In this document: positions 27,269 to 36,131 of the stretch, one piece after another
Position numbering within the stretch: the first letter of the stretch is position 1
Layout of the letters: each line of letters starts with the position of its first letter
Assembly (NCBI RefSeq): GCF_019679455.1
Contig: NZ_JAIEZQ010000001.1
Location: forward strand, 1,302,001-1,366,000
Direction of reading: 5' to 3'
Length of the DNA stretch: 64,000 nt
Source: Nocardioides jiangsuensis
GTDB lineage: Bacteria; Actinomycetota; Actinomycetes; Propionibacteriales; Nocardioidaceae
The notes under the pieces: model-generated
What the model was told of the DNA's origin: nothing
Seen by the model: only the letters and a program-made list of their open reading frames with translations
The model's database searches: none
Translations under genes and position numbers: made by a program

Positions 27269-28372
27269 CTGTCCCGCACGGTCTACCTCCACGTCGGCGT
27301 CGCCAAGACCGGTACGACGTACCTGCAGCGCATCCTGTTCAACAACAAGGCGATGCTGCGCGAGCACGGCGTCCTCTACCCCGGCGCGCAGCGGCGGGAC
27401 CACTTCCTGGGCTCGATGGACCTGCGCCAGTCCGACTTCCTCGGCCACTCCTACGAGGCGACGATCGGCTCCTGGCAGCGGCTGGTCGACGAGGTCGACG
27501 CGTACGACGGCAGCGCCGTCATCTCGCACGAGACCTTCGCCCGCACGCCGAAGGCGGTCATCCCCGAGGCGGTCGGCGCGTTCGACACCGACGACGTGCG
27601 CGTCGTGGTGACCGCACGCGACCTCGCCCGCCAGGTCCCCGCGGTGTGGCAGGAGCGGATCAAGAACCGTGGCGTCGTCGGCTACCACGAGTTCCTCGAG
27701 GGGGTCTTCCGGTCCGAGCAGGCGCGGAGGCGCACCGGCGGGTTCTGGATGCCGCAGGACCTGCTGGCGCTGACCGCGCGCTGGGCGAAGGTGGTCGGCC
27801 CGGAGAAGGTGACGGTGGTGACCGTGCCCAAGGCCGGCGCCGACCGGCAGGACCTGTGGCGGCGGTTCGCGGCGGCCACCGACCTGCCCGACCTGGAGTA
27901 CGACTTCAGCGACGGCGGCTCCAACCCGTCGCTCGGCGTGGTCGAGTCCGAGCTGATGCGGCGGCTGAACCCGGCCGTGGCGGAGCTGAGCTGGCCGGAG
28001 TACGAGTCCCGGGTCAAGAAGAAGTTCGCGGAGAAGACCCTGGTCACGTTCTCCAACAGCGGGCGGCTGAAGGTCCCGGGCGAGTACCACGACGACGTCC
28101 GCGCGATCGGCGAGGAGACGGTCAAGGCGCTCGAGGCCTCCGCCTACCGCATCATCGGCGACCTCGACGACCTGCGCCCGGAGCTCGGCGAGCCCGACGG
28201 CGCCAGCCCCGACGACGTCGAGGAGGGGACCCTGCTCGACCTGTCCCTCGGCCTGCTCGGGACCTTCGTCGCCGCCAAGCCGGCGCGGTCGTCCCGCCCG
28301 CCGGCCAGCCGCCCGCGCAGGCTCGCCCGCAAGGTACGCAACCGCATCCGCCGGCTCCGCGACCGGGGCTGA
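27269..28372 (+). CDS. sulfotransferase-like protein, apparent CTG start
   Basis: 367 residues if started at CTG 27269. The first residues (SRTVYLHVGVAKTGTTYLQ) contain an intact PAPS-loop motif KTGTT. VVVTARDLARQVPAVWQERI matches the phosphate-binding region of its paralogues. No ATG, GTG or TTG is available in frame near this point; the nearest are far upstream and antisense to another gene. A GAGGAG six bases before CTG supports CTG as initiator. A basic tail (RRLARKVRNRIRRL) ends the protein. Substrates of this actinobacterial group are unknown, but the setting beside a galactan glycosyltransferase suggests surface polysaccharide or glycolipid sulfation. Confidence 0.78.
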   Translation: MSRTVYLHVGVAKTGTTYLQRILFNNKAMLREHGVLYPGAQRRDHFLGSMDLRQSDFLGHSYEATIGSWQRLVDEVDAYDGSAVISHETFARTPKAVIPEAVGAFDTDDVRVVVTARDLARQVPAVWQERIKNRGVVGYHEFLEGVFRSEQARRRTGGFWMPQDLLALTARWAKVVGPEKVTVVTVPKAGADRQDLWRRFAAATDLPDLEYDFSDGGSNPSLGVVESELMRRLNPAVAELSWPEYESRVKKKFAEKTLVTFSNSGRLKVPGEYHDDVRAIGEETVKALEASAYRIIGDLDDLRPELGEPDGASPDDVEEGTLLDLSLGLLGTFVAAKPARSSRPPASRPRRLARKVRNRIRRLRDRG

Positions 28373-28378
28373 GCCCCG
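28364..28378 (+). terminator. hairpin across the stop codon
   Basis: CGGGGC (28364-28369) and GCCCCG (28373-28378) pair around the TGA stop of the sulfotransferase-like gene. A second G+C-rich GCCGGC repeat lies just beyond. This is a possible terminator between convergent genes; there is no T-tract. Confidence 0.4.
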
Positions 28379-28417
28379 CGCGTCCGGCCGGCGCCCCGCG
28401 CCCGCCGGCAACCTGGG

Positions 28418-29614
28418 TCAGCGGCGGAGCAGACCCATCTTGCGCAGCACCCGGCCGACCCGGCCCCGGTTGCGCCAGTAGAAGTCCCGGGCCCGGTCCC
28501 GTGACGTCGGCTTGTGCACCGGCCGCAGGTCGGCCTGCTCCTGGAGCTCGCGGACCTTCGAGCGCAGCATCGCGGAGTGCCGGAGCAGCCCCTGGGCGGC
28601 CCGGATCGCGGCCGGCGCCAGGTCGGCCTCGGTGAGCGCGGTGGGGGAGACGTACGTCGCGTGCGTGGCCGGGTCCGGCATCAGCTCCTCCAGGTCGCCC
28701 TCGACCTGGTAGCCCGCGCCCTTCAGCTCGTCGATCAGCTGCCGCGACCGCTGCGAGACCCACTCCAGGCGGTCCGGCGGGAGCGTCAGCCGCGGCGACT
28801 GGCCACCCAGGATCCGCTCGGCCAGCACGATCCGGACCAGCCGGTCGTAGTCGTCGTCGCGGATGCTGCGGGCGTCCTCGTTCATCCGCCGGATCAGCTC
28901 GGTCTCCGCGACCCCCATCGAGGTGTTCGAGCGCTTGGTCTCGGTCTCGTAGGCGTCGGGGTCCAGACCGGTGACGTGGCAGAAGCGCTGCCACAGGGTG
29001 TCGCGCGGGGCGCCCGGCTGCGGGACGGTGACCAGGTGGATGTTCTCCGGCGGCACCACGGTCGCCCAGCGCTGGAGCACGTAGGCCGCGTCGTGCATCC
29101 CCCAGAACAGCTCGCCGAACGGCGGCGGCGCGTCGAGGCCCTTCTCGACCAGGTCGTCCACGAACTGCTCGAGGGTGACCCGGTGCTTGTGCTTGACGTG
29201 CTCCTGCCAGTCCGACACGAGCTGGCGGGCGAAGTCGCGGGCGGAGAAGATCACGTGCACGTCGGCCGGCTGCACGCTCGCGACGCCGGCGGCGATCCGG
29301 TCGGGGCTCGAGCCGCCGAGCAGCTCGTTGGAGATGATCACCGTCGACCCGGTCCAGTCACGGGCCCGCGAGGCGACCTTCTCCCACTCCCCGGCGTAGT
29401 AGCCCGGGCCCTTCTGCCCCCAGCTGGCGCCGCGGAAGTCCTGCATCGAGCGGAAGGACTCGTCGAAGAACTCGTATGGGTAGAGCACGCCGTCGTCTGC
29501 CAGGGCCTCGCGGTTCTGGAAGAGCACCTGCTGGAGGTACGTCGTACCCGTCTTGGGTGCCCCGACGTGGAAGAACACCTTCTTGGTGGCACCTGCGGGC
29601 AGGGCGTCGCCCAT
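28418..29614 (-). CDS. sulfotransferase-like protein
   Basis: 398 residues. KKVFFHVGAPKTGTTYLQQVL has the intact PAPS-loop, and VHVIFSARDFARQLVSDWQEHV is the second conserved region shared by the three local paralogues. The C-terminal ~80 residues add a coiled-coil-like segment and a basic tail (RVGRVLRKMGLLRR). ATG at 29614 (MGDALPAGATKK). It is divergent from the GlfT2-like gene 138 bases away. Cytoplasmic or membrane-associated location is expected, since no signal peptide is seen. The sulfotransferase assignment rests on motif match, not on overall length. Confidence 0.82.
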   Translation of the reverse strand: MGDALPAGATKKVFFHVGAPKTGTTYLQQVLFQNREALADDGVLYPYEFFDESFRSMQDFRGASWGQKGPGYYAGEWEKVASRARDWTGSTVIISNELLGGSSPDRIAAGVASVQPADVHVIFSARDFARQLVSDWQEHVKHKHRVTLEQFVDDLVEKGLDAPPPFGELFWGMHDAAYVLQRWATVVPPENIHLVTVPQPGAPRDTLWQRFCHVTGLDPDAYETETKRSNTSMGVAETELIRRMNEDARSIRDDDYDRLVRIVLAERILGGQSPRLTLPPDRLEWVSQRSRQLIDELKGAGYQVEGDLEELMPDPATHATYVSPTALTEADLAPAAIRAAQGLLRHSAMLRSKVRELQEQADLRPVHKPTSRDRARDFYWRNRGRVGRVLRKMGLLRR

Positions 29615-29751
29615 CGTGGTCGCTCCTCGGGAGGGTCGGCGGATCTGAGAGCAGGGCCATCGTAGAGCGCCAAACCCTGGACCCCGGTCGCCGGGCGGGA
29701 CGCTGATACCTTGGGTCGGTCCGAAATCTTCCCCGTCTCAGAGGACACGCC

Positions 29752-31791
29752 TTGACTGACACTGCCGAGTCAACCGTCGTGGACGCCCGCCAGGATGCTC
29801 CCGCGAGCACCAGCTTCCGCGTGGTCCACCGCACGATCTTGCGCCCGGAGCAGGAGATCGACATCCGGCCGCTCTACGTCGGGGGTGTCGCGAGCTTCGG
29901 TGCGTCGTCGGCGGCCGGCGGCGCCGCGGGGGCCATGGCTGCCGCGGGGGGCCACGAGCCCGAGCGCAGCGGCGACCCGATCGCCGGTCTCGGCGGGTTC
30001 GGCAAGATCGCGGACGACGGGGCCGTGGTCTTCCCGGAGCGCCGGCTCACGTTCGGCACCTACTTCAACGCGTTCCCGGCCAGCTACTGGCGCCGGTGGA
30101 GCGACTTCACCCACGTGCGCCTCCAGGTGACCGTGCGCGGCGAGGGCACGGTCAGCGTGTACCGCTCGACGGCCAAGGGCCACGTCCAGCGCGCGGAGTC
30201 CGAGTACTTCGAGACCGGCAGCCCGAAGACGCTGACCTTCGACCTGCCGCTCAAGCCGTTCATCGACGGCGGCTGGTACTGGTACGACGTCGAGGCCGGC
30301 GAGTCCGAGGCCGTCGTGATCGCCGGCTCGTGGGGCTTCGAGACCGACAAGGTCCGCCAGGGCACGGTGTCGATCGGCATCACCACGTTCAACCGTCCCG
30401 ACTTCTGCGTCGACCAGCTCGTGAGCCTGTCGCAGGAGACCGAGGTGCTCGACATCCTCGACGAGATCTACGTCGTCGACCAGGGCACCCAGAAGGTCAG
30501 CGACGAGGAGCGGTTCAGCGACGTCGCCGCGAAGCTCGGCCCGAAGCTGCGGCTCATCGAGCAGGGCAACCTCGGCGGCTCGGGCGGCTTCTCCCGCGCG
30601 ATGGACGAGGCGACCGCCAAGGGCGACGCCGACTACGTGCTGCTCCTCGACGACGACGTGGTGTGCGAGCCCGAGGGCATCCTGCGCGGGGTGGCGTTCG
30701 CCGACCTCGTGAAGAAGACCACCATCGTCGGCGGCCAGATGTTCAGCCTCTACGACCGCTCGGTGATGCACGCCTACGGCGAGACCGTGGACAAGTACCG
30801 CTGGTTCTGGGGTGCGGCGCCCAACACCAAGCACGGGCACAACTTCGCGGCCCGGTCGCTGCGCGCCACCGAGTGGCTGCACCGCCGCGTGGACGTCGAC
30901 TACAACGGCTGGTGGATGTGCCTGATCCCGACCAAGGTGATCAAGGAGGTCGGGCTCTCCCTGCCGATGTTCATCAAGTGGGACGACGCGGAGTTCGGCC
31001 TGCGCGCGAGCGAGGCCGGCTACCCGACCGTCACCCTGCCCGGCATGGCCGTCTGGCACGTGCCGTGGCACGAGAAGGACGACACGATCGACTGGCAGGC
31101 CTACTTCCACCGCCGCAACCGGATCGTCGCGGCGCTGCTGCACTCGCCGTACGAGCGGGGCGGCAAGCTGGTCCGGGAGAGCTTCGAGACCCAGGTCCGG
31201 CACCTGCTGTCGATGCAGTACAGCCCCGCCGAGATGGGTCTGATGGCGATCGAGGACATCCTCGAGGGCCCGCAGCGGATGCACCGCGACGTGCTGAAGC
31301 GGCTGCCCGAGCTGCGTGAGCTGCGCAAGAACTACGACGACTCGCGCTCCGAGCCCTACCTCGACAGCTACCCGGCCGCGCGCCGGAAGAAGCCGCCGCG
31401 CAAGGGCAAGGACTCCTCCGCCCCGATCGGCCCCGTCGGCAAGCTGAAGACGGTGGCCAAGGGCGCGGTGCGCCAGGTGCTGCCTCCGCGCGACTTCGCA
31501 CTGAAGTACCCCGAGGCGAACGTCCCGCACCTCGACCTCAAGTGGTGGAAGCTCATGCAGTTCGACTCCGCCCTGGTCTCCTCCGCGGACGGCACCTCGG
31601 TGTCCTGGTACAAGCGCAACCCCGAGCTGGCGCGTGACCTGATGCAGCGCTCGGTGGCCGTGCACGCCCGGCTGGCCAAGGAGTGGCCGCGCCTGGCCGA
31701 GGAGTACCGGCAGGCGCTGCCCGACCTGGTCTCGCCCGACGCCTGGCAGCTCACCTTCGAGCAGTCCAACAAGAAGGACGAGTCGAGCTGA
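29752..31791 (+). CDS. glfT2: GlfT2-like galactofuranosyltransferase
   Basis: 679 residues, close to the 637 of mycobacterial GlfT2. The N-terminal beta domain has GGWYWYDVEA. The GT-A domain starts at VSIGITTFNRPDFC, and the metal-binding triad DDD is at 300-302 (VLLLDDDVVCEPE). WDDAEFGLRASEAGYP and WHVPWHEKDD provide the expected catalytic Asp pair and the metal-ligand His. The family extends the galactan with alternating beta-1,5/1,6 galactofuranose from UDP-Galf at the inner membrane. The start is TTG at 29752, after GAGGA. A related galactofuranose-containing wall polymer rather than mycobacterial arabinogalactan is likely if this is a Nocardioides-like host. Confidence 0.9.
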   Translation: MTDTAESTVVDARQDAPASTSFRVVHRTILRPEQEIDIRPLYVGGVASFGASSAAGGAAGAMAAAGGHEPERSGDPIAGLGGFGKIADDGAVVFPERRLTFGTYFNAFPASYWRRWSDFTHVRLQVTVRGEGTVSVYRSTAKGHVQRAESEYFETGSPKTLTFDLPLKPFIDGGWYWYDVEAGESEAVVIAGSWGFETDKVRQGTVSIGITTFNRPDFCVDQLVSLSQETEVLDILDEIYVVDQGTQKVSDEERFSDVAAKLGPKLRLIEQGNLGGSGGFSRAMDEATAKGDADYVLLLDDDVVCEPEGILRGVAFADLVKKTTIVGGQMFSLYDRSVMHAYGETVDKYRWFWGAAPNTKHGHNFAARSLRATEWLHRRVDVDYNGWWMCLIPTKVIKEVGLSLPMFIKWDDAEFGLRASEAGYPTVTLPGMAVWHVPWHEKDDTIDWQAYFHRRNRIVAALLHSPYERGGKLVRESFETQVRHLLSMQYSPAEMGLMAIEDILEGPQRMHRDVLKRLPELRELRKNYDDSRSEPYLDSYPAARRKKPPRKGKDSSAPIGPVGKLKTVAKGAVRQVLPPRDFALKYPEANVPHLDLKWWKLMQFDSALVSSADGTSVSWYKRNPELARDLMQRSVAVHARLAKEWPRLAEEYRQALPDLVSPDAWQLTFEQSNKKDESS

Positions 31792-33287
31792 GCCTCCCCG
31801 CGGGGCTCCGGCACGCGCTGGAGCAGGCCGACTACACGTACGACGGGGTGGCGCGGGCCCTGGGCCCGGTCGCGCACGCGGCACTGTCGCGGAACGAGAC
31901 CACGCCCGGGCTGCGCGCCACCGCCGACGGCTCACCGCTGTCGACGCTGACCCGGCTCTGGCCGCTCCAGGCACCGGTCCCGCTCGCGGACGCCGAGCGG
32001 GCGCTGCCCGGGATGGTCGACGCGCTGTGCGTGACCGGGGTGCTCGAGCGGTCGGTCGGTGAGGTCCGGGCCCGCCTGGACCTGCGCCCCTACGCCGACG
32101 AGAACCGGGACTGGTGGGTCCTCAGCGACCTCACCCCCGGGCTCGACGGGGCGGGGGTGCGCGTGTCCTCCGACCACGTGCTCGGGATCAGCTCCGCCTC
32201 GTCGTCGCTGGCCCAGCTCACCGTGCGGGAACCCGCCGGCCGCGCGCTCGACCTGGGCACCGGCTGCGGGGTGCAGTCGCTGCACCTCGCCGACCACGTC
32301 GACGAGATCGTCGCGACCGACGTGAACCCGCGTGCGCTGTGGATGACCCGCCTCAACTTCGAGCTGAACCGGGTGCACGAGACCACGTCCGCGGAGGTGT
32401 GCGACGGCAGCCTCTACGAGCCGGTCCGCGGCGAGCTGTTCGACCTGGTGGTGACCAACCCGCCGTTCGTGATCTCCCCGGCCACCGGAGAGCGGCTGGT
32501 CTACCGCGACTCCGGGCTGCCCGGCGACGAGGTCGTGCGCCGGGTCGTCACCGGCGCCCCCGCGCACCTGCGGCCCGGCGCCTGGTGCCAGGTGCTCGCC
32601 AACTGGGTGCACGTCGACGGCCTGCCCTGGGACGAGCGTCTCAGCGGGTGGCTCGACGGCTCCGGCTGCGACGCCTGGGTGGTCCAGCGCGAGGTGGCCG
32701 ACCCCGCGCAGTACGTCGAGCTGTGGCTCAAGGACGCCGGCCTGCACGGCACCCCGCAGTACGCCGAGCGCTACGACACCTGGCTGTCGTGGTTCGAGGA
32801 GCAGCGGATCACCGGCGTCGGGTTCGGCTGGCTGAACCTGCACAAGGTCGGCGAGCCGGGCGGTTCCGGCCGGGAGCCGGTGCTGCGGCTCGAGGACTGG
32901 CCCTACGAGGTCGAGCAGCCGCTCGGCCCCGAGGTGGCCGCCTGGGGGCGCCGTACCGACCTGCTCGCGGCCACCGCCGACGCCGCCCTGCTCGGGGCGC
33001 GCCTGGTCACCCGGGTCGACGTGCGCCAGGAGACCTTCGGGGCCCCCGGCGCGGAGGACCCGGAGCAGATCGTGCTGCGCCAGCAGCGGGGGCTGCGGCG
33101 GGCCCGCCAGGTCGACACGGTCGAGGCCGGTCTGGTCGGGGCCTGCGACGGCGACCTCACCACCGGGCAGATCCTGGACGCGCTGGCCACCCTGCTCGAC
33201 GCCGAGCCGCCGGCCACCCGGGAGGCGTACCTGCCGAAGGTGCGCGAGCTCGTGGCCGAGGGGTTCCTGGCCCCGGCGGGGCTCTGA
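31788..33287 (+). CDS. class I SAM-dependent methyltransferase, two-domain (N6-adenine/PrmC-like fold)
   Basis: 499 residues from CTG 31788, which overlaps the glfT2 stop (CTGA). A winged N-terminal region (about 1-140) is followed by a methyltransferase domain with LDLGTGCGVQSLHLADHV and the NPPF motif in VVTNPPFVISP. NPPF/NPPY is typical of enzymes that modify N atoms in DNA, RNA or protein Gln. A third C-terminal domain (about 370-499) is helical. No ATG/GTG/TTG lies in frame before GTG 31848, which would remove the conserved ALEQADYTYDGV segment, so a CTG start after AAGGA is inferred. The same type of methyltransferase (SCO3545) neighbours topA in Streptomyces. Confidence 0.82.
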   Translation: MSLPAGLRHALEQADYTYDGVARALGPVAHAALSRNETTPGLRATADGSPLSTLTRLWPLQAPVPLADAERALPGMVDALCVTGVLERSVGEVRARLDLRPYADENRDWWVLSDLTPGLDGAGVRVSSDHVLGISSASSSLAQLTVREPAGRALDLGTGCGVQSLHLADHVDEIVATDVNPRALWMTRLNFELNRVHETTSAEVCDGSLYEPVRGELFDLVVTNPPFVISPATGERLVYRDSGLPGDEVVRRVVTGAPAHLRPGAWCQVLANWVHVDGLPWDERLSGWLDGSGCDAWVVQREVADPAQYVELWLKDAGLHGTPQYAERYDTWLSWFEEQRITGVGFGWLNLHKVGEPGGSGREPVLRLEDWPYEVEQPLGPEVAAWGRRTDLLAATADAALLGARLVTRVDVRQETFGAPGAEDPEQIVLRQQRGLRRARQVDTVEAGLVGACDGDLTTGQILDALATLLDAEPPATREAYLPKVRELVAEGFLAPAGL

Positions 33288-33339
33288 CCGGACGCGCCGG
33301 ACGCGTCCTGAAAACGGGGTCCGGACGGGTTGGGTCGCT

Positions 33340-33353
33340 CGGTAGCGTTACCG
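33340..33353. promoter_or_regulatory. short palindrome in the topA upstream region
   Basis: CGGTA-GCGT-TACCG is a 5-bp inverted repeat about 60 bases ahead of the topA start, in the 123-base gap after the methyltransferase gene. Supercoiling-responsive or repressor control is possible but unproven. Confidence 0.3.
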
Positions 33354-33410
33354 TGTCGTGCGAGTCCCCCCGTCCCGACCCGCCGAAATCCATCGAGGAG
33401 CACTGAACAC

Positions 33411-36122
33411 GTGGCATCGAAGAACGCGGGCGCCGACAGCGGCGCCGGTCACAAGCTGGTGATCGTGGAGTCGCCTGCCAAGGCGCGCACGATCGCCGGC
33501 TACCTCGGCCGCGGTTACGTGGTCGAGTCTTCGATCGGCCACATCCGTGACCTCCCGCAGAGCGCCTCGGACATCCCCGCCCGGATCAAGGGCGAGCCGT
33601 GGGCGCGGCTCGGCGTGGACGTCGACCACGGCTTCGAGCCGGTGTACGTCGTGTCCAGCGACAAGAAGTCGCACATCACCAAGCTGAAGAAGCTGCTCAA
33701 GGACGCCTCCGAGCTCTACCTCGCCACGGATGAGGACCGCGAGGGTGAGGCCATCGCGTGGCACCTCCTCGACGAGCTCAAGCCGAAGGTGCCGGTCAAG
33801 CGGATGGTCTTCCACGAGATCACCCCGCAGGCGATCAACGCCGCGGTGGAGAACCCCCGCGACATCGACGACAACCTCGTCGAGGCCCAGGAGGCGCGCC
33901 GCATCCTGGACCGCCTCTACGGCTACGAGGTCTCCCCGGTGCTGTGGAAGAAGGTCATGTCCGGCCTCTCCGCGGGCCGGGTGCAGTCCGTGGCGACCCG
34001 GCTGATCGTGGCCCGCGAGCGGGAGCGCATGGCGTTCCGCGCGGCGTCGTACTGGGACCTCGAGGGCACCTTCGACGCCGGCGCCAAGCACGACGACCGG
34101 ATGTTCCCTGCCAAGCTGCACTCCGTGGACGGCTCCCGCGTGGCCCGCGGCAGCGACTTCACCGCGCAGGGCGAGCTGAAGCCGGGCTCCTCGGTGGTGC
34201 ACCTCGACCGGCCCCGCGCCGAGGCGCTCGCCTCCGGGCTGGCCGAGAGCACCTTCGAGATCCGGTCGGTGGAGTCCAAGCCCTACCGCCGGGCGCCGTA
34301 CGCCCCGTTCCGGACCACGACGCTGCAGCAGGAGGCCTCCCGCAAGCTCGGGTACGGCGCCTCGCGCACCATGTCGGTGGCGCAGCGGCTGTACGAGAAC
34401 GGCTTCATCACCTACATGCGTACCGACTCGATCACGCTCTCGGAGTCGGCGATCGGCGCCGCCCGCGAGCAGGTCCGCGAGCTGTTCGGGTCGGAGTACC
34501 TGCCCGACAAGCCGCGCACCTACCAGTCGAAGGTGAAGAACGCCCAGGAGGCGCACGAGGCGATCCGCCCCGCCGGCGAGCACTTCCGGACCCCGGCCGA
34601 GACCGGCCTGTCCGGCGACGAGTTCCGGCTCTACGAGCTGATCTGGATGCGCACCGTCGCCTCCCAGATGAAGGACGCGCAGGGCCACACCGTGAGCATC
34701 CGGCTCGGCGGCGCGGCCTCCACCGGCGAGGACTGCGTGTTCGCCGCCTCGGGTCGTGTGATCACCTTCCACGGGTTCCTCAAGGCCTACGTCGAGGGCT
34801 CCGACGACGAGAACGCCGAGTCCGACGACCGCGAGACCCGGCTGCCCGCGGTGAGCGAGGGCGACGCGGTGAACGCGGCGTCGGTCAAGGCGTCCGGCCA
34901 CGAGACCAAGCCGCCGGCCCGCTACACCGAGGCCACGCTGATCCGTGAGCTCGAGGAGCGGGAGATCGGCCGCCCGTCGACGTACGCCTCGATCATCGGC
35001 ACCATCCTCAACCGCGGCTACGTCTACAAGAAGGGCACCGCGCTGGTCCCCGCGTGGCTGGCGTTCTCGGTGATCCGGCTGCTCGAGGAGCACTTCGCCC
35101 GGCTGGTGTCCTACGAGTTCACCGCCACCATGGAGGACGTGCTCGACGAGATCGCAGCCGGCCGCCGCGAGCGGGTCGCGGTGCTCGCCGACTTCTACTT
35201 CGGTGACGGCAACGGCGACGTCGAAGGGCTCAAGCAGCTGGTCACCGAGCTCGGCGACATCGACGCCCGGGAGCTCGCGACCTTCCCGGTCGGCGACGGC
35301 ATCGACCTGCGGGTGGGCCGCTACGGACCCTACGTCGAGGACACCGAGGGCAAGCGCGGCAACGTGCCCGACGACCTGCCGCCCGACGAGCTGACCCTGG
35401 AGAAGGCCCAGGAGCTGCTGGCGAACCCGGCCGGCGCGGAGAACGAGCTCGGTCCCGACCCGGAGACCGGCACCATGATCGTGGCGAAGAACGGCCGGTT
35501 CGGCCCCTATGTCACCGAGGTGCTGCCCGAGGACGCGCCGAAGAGCAGGAAGCCGCGGACCTCGTCGCTGTTCAAGTCGATGAGCCTCGACACGATCACG
35601 CTCGAGGACGCGCTCCGGTTGCTGACCCTGCCGCGCGTGGTCGGGAACGACCCCGAGTCGGGTGACGAGATCACCGCCCAGAACGGTCGTTACGGCCCGT
35701 ACCTGAAGAAGGGCACCGACTCGCGCTCGATCGACGACGAGGAGAAGCTCCTCACGATCACGCTCGAGGAGGCGATGGCGATCTACGCCCAGCCCAAGGC
35801 GCGCGGCCGTGCGGCGGCGTCCCCGGGCCGGGAGATCGGCGAGGACCCCGCCACCGGCGCCAAGATCACGGTGAAGAGCGGCCGGTTCGGCCCGTACGTG
35901 ACCGACGGCGAGTACAACGCCACCCTCCGCCAGGGCGACGACGAGGCGACGATCTCGCTGGAGCGCGCCGCGGAGCTGCTCGCGGAGAAGCGGGCCAAGG
36001 GGCCGGCGCCGAAGAAGCGCGGTGCGAAGAAGACCGCGAAGAAAACGGCCAAGAAGACCGCGAAGAAAGCCACGGTCAAGAAGAGCGCGACCAAGAAGGC
36101 TGCAGCCAAGAAGTCCTCGTAG
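33411..36122 (+). CDS. topA: DNA topoisomerase I (type IA)
   Basis: 903 residues. A TOPRIM domain (about 10-130) has VIVESPAKARTIAGYLG and the acidic LATDEDREGEAIAWHL. The active-site Tyr335 lies in FITYMRTDS. Several topo C-terminal repeats follow (FGPYV in GRYGPYVEDTEG, GRFGPYVTEV, GRYGPYLKK, GRFGPYVTDG). A Lys/Ala-rich tail (about 865-903), typical of actinobacterial TopA and needed for processivity, ends the protein. It relaxes negative supercoils. GTG start at 33411, ten bases after GAGGAG. Confidence 0.97.
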   Translation: MASKNAGADSGAGHKLVIVESPAKARTIAGYLGRGYVVESSIGHIRDLPQSASDIPARIKGEPWARLGVDVDHGFEPVYVVSSDKKSHITKLKKLLKDASELYLATDEDREGEAIAWHLLDELKPKVPVKRMVFHEITPQAINAAVENPRDIDDNLVEAQEARRILDRLYGYEVSPVLWKKVMSGLSAGRVQSVATRLIVARERERMAFRAASYWDLEGTFDAGAKHDDRMFPAKLHSVDGSRVARGSDFTAQGELKPGSSVVHLDRPRAEALASGLAESTFEIRSVESKPYRRAPYAPFRTTTLQQEASRKLGYGASRTMSVAQRLYENGFITYMRTDSITLSESAIGAAREQVRELFGSEYLPDKPRTYQSKVKNAQEAHEAIRPAGEHFRTPAETGLSGDEFRLYELIWMRTVASQMKDAQGHTVSIRLGGAASTGEDCVFAASGRVITFHGFLKAYVEGSDDENAESDDRETRLPAVSEGDAVNAASVKASGHETKPPARYTEATLIRELEEREIGRPSTYASIIGTILNRGYVYKKGTALVPAWLAFSVIRLLEEHFARLVSYEFTATMEDVLDEIAAGRRERVAVLADFYFGDGNGDVEGLKQLVTELGDIDARELATFPVGDGIDLRVGRYGPYVEDTEGKRGNVPDDLPPDELTLEKAQELLANPAGAENELGPDPETGTMIVAKNGRFGPYVTEVLPEDAPKSRKPRTSSLFKSMSLDTITLEDALRLLTLPRVVGNDPESGDEITAQNGRYGPYLKKGTDSRSIDDEEKLLTITLEEAMAIYAQPKARGRAAASPGREIGEDPATGAKITVKSGRFGPYVTDGEYNATLRQGDDEATISLERAAELLAEKRAKGPAPKKRGAKKTAKKTAKKTAKKATVKKSATKKAAAKKSS

Positions 36123-36131
36123 GGTAGCGCT

